DNA of 64,000 nt from contig NC_135778.1 in the NCBI RefSeq assembly GCF_028453695.1, positions 4,908,166 through 4,972,165 of the forward strand, given 5' to 3'. The stretch comes from Augochlora pura. Taxonomy: Eukaryota; Arthropoda; Insecta; Hymenoptera; Halictidae. The translations under genes and the position numbers were made by a program. The notes beneath the pieces were generated by a model. That model saw nothing but the letters and a program-made list of their open reading frames with translations, made no database searches and had not been told where the DNA came from. This document shows positions 59,168 through 64,000 of the stretch, piece after piece (position 1 is the first letter of the stretch; each line of letters begins with the position of its first letter).

Positions 59168-62100
59168 TAGGTGTTTAATAAAGTATACAATAAGTCTGCA
59201 ATAAAAGAAATGAAGCCGGACTTAAAAGATCCAGGTCGCCAGTAAAATAACATCTCACCAGCGCAAGGTTAAGGTCGCGAACGTGATCGTTCCGGGACGA
59301 GTTCTCGCAGAATCCTCGAAAACTTGAATCCCGCGAGTTTGTACGTCACGAGCACGCGGCATACCTGCAGCAAGGTTTCCAAGAGCGTACGCATTCGCGT
59401 CCGGATTCAACGTCTCTCCCATTCTTCAGCGATTCCCGAGTCCGCAAACGAGATCGTTCCTCCGGCGCCGAGTCCTTTCACAGCCTGCCGGGCGCAATTT
59501 CGCATGGATCCGGAGCAGCGAGTGCGCGCGACTCGAAGGTGGCAGTGAGCCGTTTAACGAAAAATATTGTTCCGAGGGACGGTATCTGGCCCGGGGGATC
59601 TGCGATCCGCGCCTCGCGTCGCGCCGGTGCCCCTAGCCCGGGCGTATCTCGGACCATCGTCGGGCATTTCTCGGGCCCGTTTCTCTATCCGGTCGGCCTC
59701 CCGTTGGCGAGCGCGCGCGCGCGCGCGGCGGATGCTCGCCGGACGACGGGACCGGATGTCCTTCGCCGGCAGAAAAAGAGAGATTAAAGCGGGGCAACGA
59801 TATGTGGGATAAAACGAGGGGGGAAGTGCAGGAGAAGGAGGAGGAGGAGGAGGAGGACGGTCGGAGAAGAATCGGCCGCGGCGAGAACGCACCGGGCGGA
59901 TCCGGTCTAAGCAATAAGTTTCGCATTAATATTCCTGTTGGCAGGCAATAGCGGCCTGGCGCAGGCCGGCTTTCCAGAATTAGCGTAATCGGCTGTTCGA
60001 CGGTTAATCGAGGAGAAATCGAGCGGGACGCCGCGCCGCGCGCCCCAGCGAAATATCGGACGTGGACGCAGCACGAGCGCGGATTATTAACCGATGAGCC
60101 GATCGGACCAGCCGGCGGTCTTGTTGTCGCGCGAGCACCGCCGTAATCTGCAGCCGCTGATAAACGGTCCAGTAAATGTCGGGAATGCGTTAATACCGTG
60201 TTATACAGACCATCGAGATACACAACCATATCGTAACCTACTTCGGGGATAGTCGGCTTGGCGTCGATTCCTACGGCGATCCGGAGTCCATTCTGTAACG
60301 AAATTTCACGAGTTTTGTTGCTCCCGTTTTTTATTCTTCTATCGACGACGACGCTGGGAACGTTAATCGTTGGTGTTACGAGAAAGAAACTTGGCGATCG
60401 AGATAAGCGGCGAAGGACGCGCGGTTGGTGGTATCGATTGAATGGTTCGCGACGTTTGATGTCGTTACGGCCGTTCCTACGGATTGCATGAATCATTCCG
60501 ATGACGGTTTATGGCCGTTTTTCCGATACCGAATTGGGTTAAATGAGGCGGATGATTTATCGAGTGGAGCGAAATTTGAAAGTTTGAAACTCAAGAGTTT
60601 GAGTCTTAAGAGTATGAATCTTACGAGTTGGACTCTTAAGGGTAATCTTGATAGTTTGCACTTTGACATCTTGAATCGTGCGAGTTCGAAGCTTGAATCT
60701 TGTTTGTCTGATTCTCTATAGCCCGAAATTCGAGACCATGAACCAGGACAGCTTCGAATTTTGGAGTTAATACTTTGACACTTGACTCATGGAAGTTTAA
60801 ACCTCGACACCTTTAGTCTTACACCTCAAAAATTATGGTATCCCGTTACAAAATTACTCGACCAGTCAACCGTAGCTATCAATCAATGGCGTGGCCCTCG
60901 ACGACTCCAGCCATTGTTTAAACAAATAGTCACAATCTCAGGGTTGCCGTCTCGCAACTTACTTTTCCGTCGCCTGTTCAAGCTCCGCTACACACGTCAA
61001 TCGTCAAAAATAGCGCGCAGGGTATCGAACCGGGAGTAGCCGTTTTATCCGTACCGGAATACTGACAAAGGAAATTATCGGGGGCAACAATGGGCGGCGG
61101 TATTTTTCACGGCGGGGCCCGTTAAATATTGTCCTTTCCATACCCAATACGTTATCTGCTCATTTCCATATGATAGGTCAATGATAAGGCTCTCCCCGAG
61201 CGTTCACCGCGTCGGTGCACGAGAGAGAAGCGAGTCCGGTTCCTTTCCATCGCGTTTGTTTCGCGCTCGAGCAGGCTCCGCCGTCGCCTTAGAAAATCAA
61301 ACTTTATCGGCGCCGGCGATCACGAAAAAACTGCCGGCCGAGTCCTTGGCTGCAAAATCAGGCCGCGCGCTCGTTGCCGCTTACGGAATCCCAACAGCGA
61401 CGATCTGTACGCGATCGGCACGGTTTTCCACCGGATTGGCTCTGCCGGGGGGGAAGCGCGCTGACAGATAACGCGACGGAAAATCCCGGTGAATAATACG
61501 TTGAACGTGTCTCTCTATTTGCAATCGGGGAGATCCTTTCTTGGAACCCGATTCATACGTTCGGTTCGCCGCGGAGGCGGCTTTCGACGCGATAACGCGG
61601 TACCGTTACCGTCTCTCTCTCGACTTCGTTTCCTCGGTCCGTGGAATATTTCCCCGGTTCGCCCAAGCTCGATCATGTTCGCCGAATGTTGGCACCGATG
61701 AGCTTCGCTCTGGCACCGTTGAAATCGAGAGCGGCGAGTGTACGCCCCCTGTGCGAATCCGATTAGAGAATTCGATATTCGGGACTCTCAAATTTCTGTT
61801 ACAATTTCAACTCGGTATCAGCAGATTAAATAATTATGGTTCATTGAATTTTTGGACGGAGCTAAATCAAGAGAATTGGTAGAAAAAGTTAAGGTGTATC
61901 CAGACACTGGAATGAAAATTAATTAGAAACTGCTTTGTATATTTTGGCTCCATTAGAACTCGAGGGCCAAGAAGCCACGCCCTCTCAAAACAGACCACGC
62001 CCACTGTGCCCAAAAATGCCAACAAACCATCAAAATAACATCAATACTTAATTTGTGTCCATTTTCCAGTCACTTCCTCCATCGATCTGACAACACTCGG

Positions 62101-64000
62101 TTACTTGTACGATCAACTGCACGTCGTTAAATCAAAAATAATTGCTATTCAGCGATTACTTGCTCCACTTTTTCACGTATCGCGAGCATCGCAAGAAACG
62201 ATGTCACGACGAAACGAAGTAATTAACGCGATTTATTGCCAGCACTCTATTTTCACGCGGAATCGGATGAAACACGTCGGCGAGCATGATGCATCGCGAT
62301 TCTATCGAGCTTGTACCGGGAGGCGGGCGACGATGCGTGGACGCCGCTACGTCGATTCCGATACCCCGGCGCGAGTATAATGCTATTATTGCTTTAATTA
62401 GTAATTACCCGGGTATGTGACTGGCGGATGCGCCCGAGCGTGCTGTTGTCCGACACGATCGGAGCATCTAGGAATGATAACGGTTAACGATCCCGTGGCC
62501 TGTTTCGACGCCGGACTTTCTTGAACCGGCAGCGGTGCATTGTGCACGATTTTCGATAGGGATCGCCGCCGGTGGGCGTGATTTAGGTTTACCCTGACGC
62601 CTCGACGCTCGGGCGGCGCCGCCCGAAGAATTGTGTCAAATTTGATAAAACGAAAATAGAAAGTACGGCGCTCGGAGTCTGGAACGATACCGATTTTGCC
62701 GTTCGACGGGAACAAATTCTTCCGAGATCGTTTCGAAATTTCAGAGGAAATAAATTTATTATGGAAGAAAATAGTAAAATGCAAGTCGACATTGAATTTT
62801 TCGCTCTGTAGCGTGATAATAGTCGCCGCGAGGTATAAACGCGCAACAATGCGTTCACAAGCGAACCGACGAGTTTAATTGAAGATCGAACCAAGATTCT
62901 TCAACAGTGCTTCCTCCGTTATATAAACATTTATAGTGTGCCAGCAGTTTATGGTTTTCTGGTAAAACGGGAATGATAACAGCGCGATATAAACCTAGAG
63001 AAAAATCAGTACGCTCGGTTAACCAGAGTGTAACTAAACGGCGTATTCGGTTCCGTTCATCGCTGGGACATGTTTCGCGGTGAATCCCCATGGGAACGAT
63101 CGATTATTTCGAAAGTAATAAACCACGCCTCGGAACGATCGAGACGTTGCGTGGCCGAGTCGCGCGGCTGGCCGACGAAGGTGTTAACGAGGAGCAAGGT
63201 CAGCCGGGTTTATTCAAATTCACACCCCGCGCGCGCCCCGGCACTCTGAATTAACGAGGAGATAGTTGCTCGACGGAGACACGTGCAGCGGGCGTCGCGC
63301 ACCGATCTATAACACAATACCAATCAGACGGGGGACAACGGGACGGCGGCTCGATAAATTCCGCGACCGAAGGACTTCGCCGCCGGTCGCTGAACCGATT
63401 TTCGATCGCGATCGATGCCGATCGCTCGAGATCGAGCATAGAAAACGTCGGACCGTTTTGAAATTCGTCCGTGCAACGATTCATGTAAATCGGCCGTGCC
63501 GTTTCACCGCGATATCGTTCACTTTCGTCCGTCGTGATTAACGGCCGGGTTTAAATCGCGGAACGTGTACGTGACTCTTTTTCTCGCGGCTTCATAGATC
63601 GTTGCTCCTTTACGTCGAACGCCACACTCTTTTTTTCCAGCGACCGAAAGAACCGCGGAATCCACGTGAAAGCTCGCGCAAATTCATTAAAGGATCGCAC
63701 AAAGTTCGCTAGTCCGGGTTTCTTCGCGATCGTGTCCTTAATGCTTCATCTCGCTCCGATGAGCTTCGGAATGTGTCGCGATCGCTGTACCGCGGGATAG
63801 CCGATCGCTTTTTCCCAACGTCGGTACCGCCGATACGAAACACCGCTGCTCGGTTGAAGAAAATATCGCCGGGTCTTCTCTGTGTCTAGCCATGAATTTT
63901 GTGGAACGATCCGTCAAAATCTTATGAATTTTTTGATACGACTCGTCTATTTCGTCTGTGATACTACACGAGATTCGTTGCTATATTCTTTATTTTTATG
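59168..64000. other. CpG-rich gene-free stretch to window end
   Basis: Mostly CpG-rich with a (GC)n run near 59709-59727, a (GGA)n patch near 59830-59855 and the 15-bp repeat at 60.6 kb. The 287-codon antisense frame 59633-60496 crosses these simple repeats and is not accepted. Confidence 0.4.
60577..60656. repeat. 15-bp degenerate tandem repeat
   Basis: Four to five copies of a unit like TAAGAGTATGAATCT, in frame as a five-residue periodic peptide (LKSLS, LKSMN, LTSWT). The unit drifts into related GAATCTTG-like motifs downstream to about 60700. The open frame (60425-60721) is probably a by-product. Confidence 0.65.

Noticed and set aside
59633..60496. 287-codon antisense open frame
   Set aside because: It is Arg/Pro/Ser-rich across (GGA)n and (GC)n patches in a CpG-rich block where stops are rare. 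No domain or splice support.
1..64000. tRNA or rRNA genes
   Set aside because: No cloverleaf-compatible GGTTCGAATCC-type box or rRNA-like segment was seen on either strand by eye. A covariance-model scan would be decisive.

Overview
This is a eukaryotic window, almost certainly from an insect and most likely a hymenopteran such as a bee. That is inferred from strongly patchy base composition (AT-rich stretches alternating with GC-rich, CpG-rich blocks), short introns with GT..AG ends, abundant CT/GA microsatellites, and a dense load of short transposon derivatives with TTAA or TA targets. No bacterial-style operons, rRNA, tRNA, CRISPR array or complete transposase gene was found. Long open frames in the GC-rich blocks are mostly low-complexity artefacts.

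One complete gene can be reconstructed. It has seven exons between 24808 and 29340 on the + strand and encodes a coiled-coil protein of about 466 residues with a Glu-rich N-terminal half. Its C-terminal half matches the CCDC96/CCDC113 family (DUF4201 region), that is, an axonemal protein of motile cilia and sperm flagella (CCDC96, Chlamydomonas FAP184). Two isolated candidate exons were found elsewhere on the + strand. The first, 12079-12561, has splice sites at both ends, an open symmetric phase 2-2 frame and a basic Gly/Ser/His-rich product. The second, 46321-46440, has a long pyrimidine tract upstream and 40 clean codons. They may belong to a large gene with long introns that contains the ciliary gene, but the window does not prove this. 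The remainder appears intronic or intergenic.

The most striking feature is the mobile-element content. At least 23 short elements of about 180-380 bp have terminal inverted repeats and TTAA ends, as expected of non-autonomous piggyBac-like elements (MITEs). Family A (ends TTAACCCTTTGCACTCGA) has about 15 copies in both orientations. Families B, C/C-like, D, E, F and G have one to three copies each. Several copies abut and share one TTAA, and three families cluster within 1.3 kb (31175-32443). There is also a mariner-type MITE (14306-14517), a Tc1-type terminal-repeat pair (48729-49545) with a family A copy inside it, a foldback element (about 5047-5450) and another inverted-repeat element (39745-39966).

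Region by region: 1-5 kb is unannotated sequence with a degenerate tandem repeat at 1.77-2.25 kb. 5-12 kb has a foldback element, two family A copies and G-rich tracts. 12.1-12.6 kb is the orphan exon. 13-22 kb is intron-like with microsatellites, a mariner MITE, a family C copy and a 78-nt hairpin at 21.1 kb. 22-30 kb has the CCDC96-like gene surrounded and invaded by family A copies. 31-41 kb is rich in MITEs. 41-46 kb holds G-quadruplex-prone blocks, a purine tract and the second candidate exon. 48-64 kb is mostly intron-like, with the nested Tc1/MITE, further family A copies, and two MITEs inserted in a TTAA-containing minisatellite at 58.6-59.2 kb.
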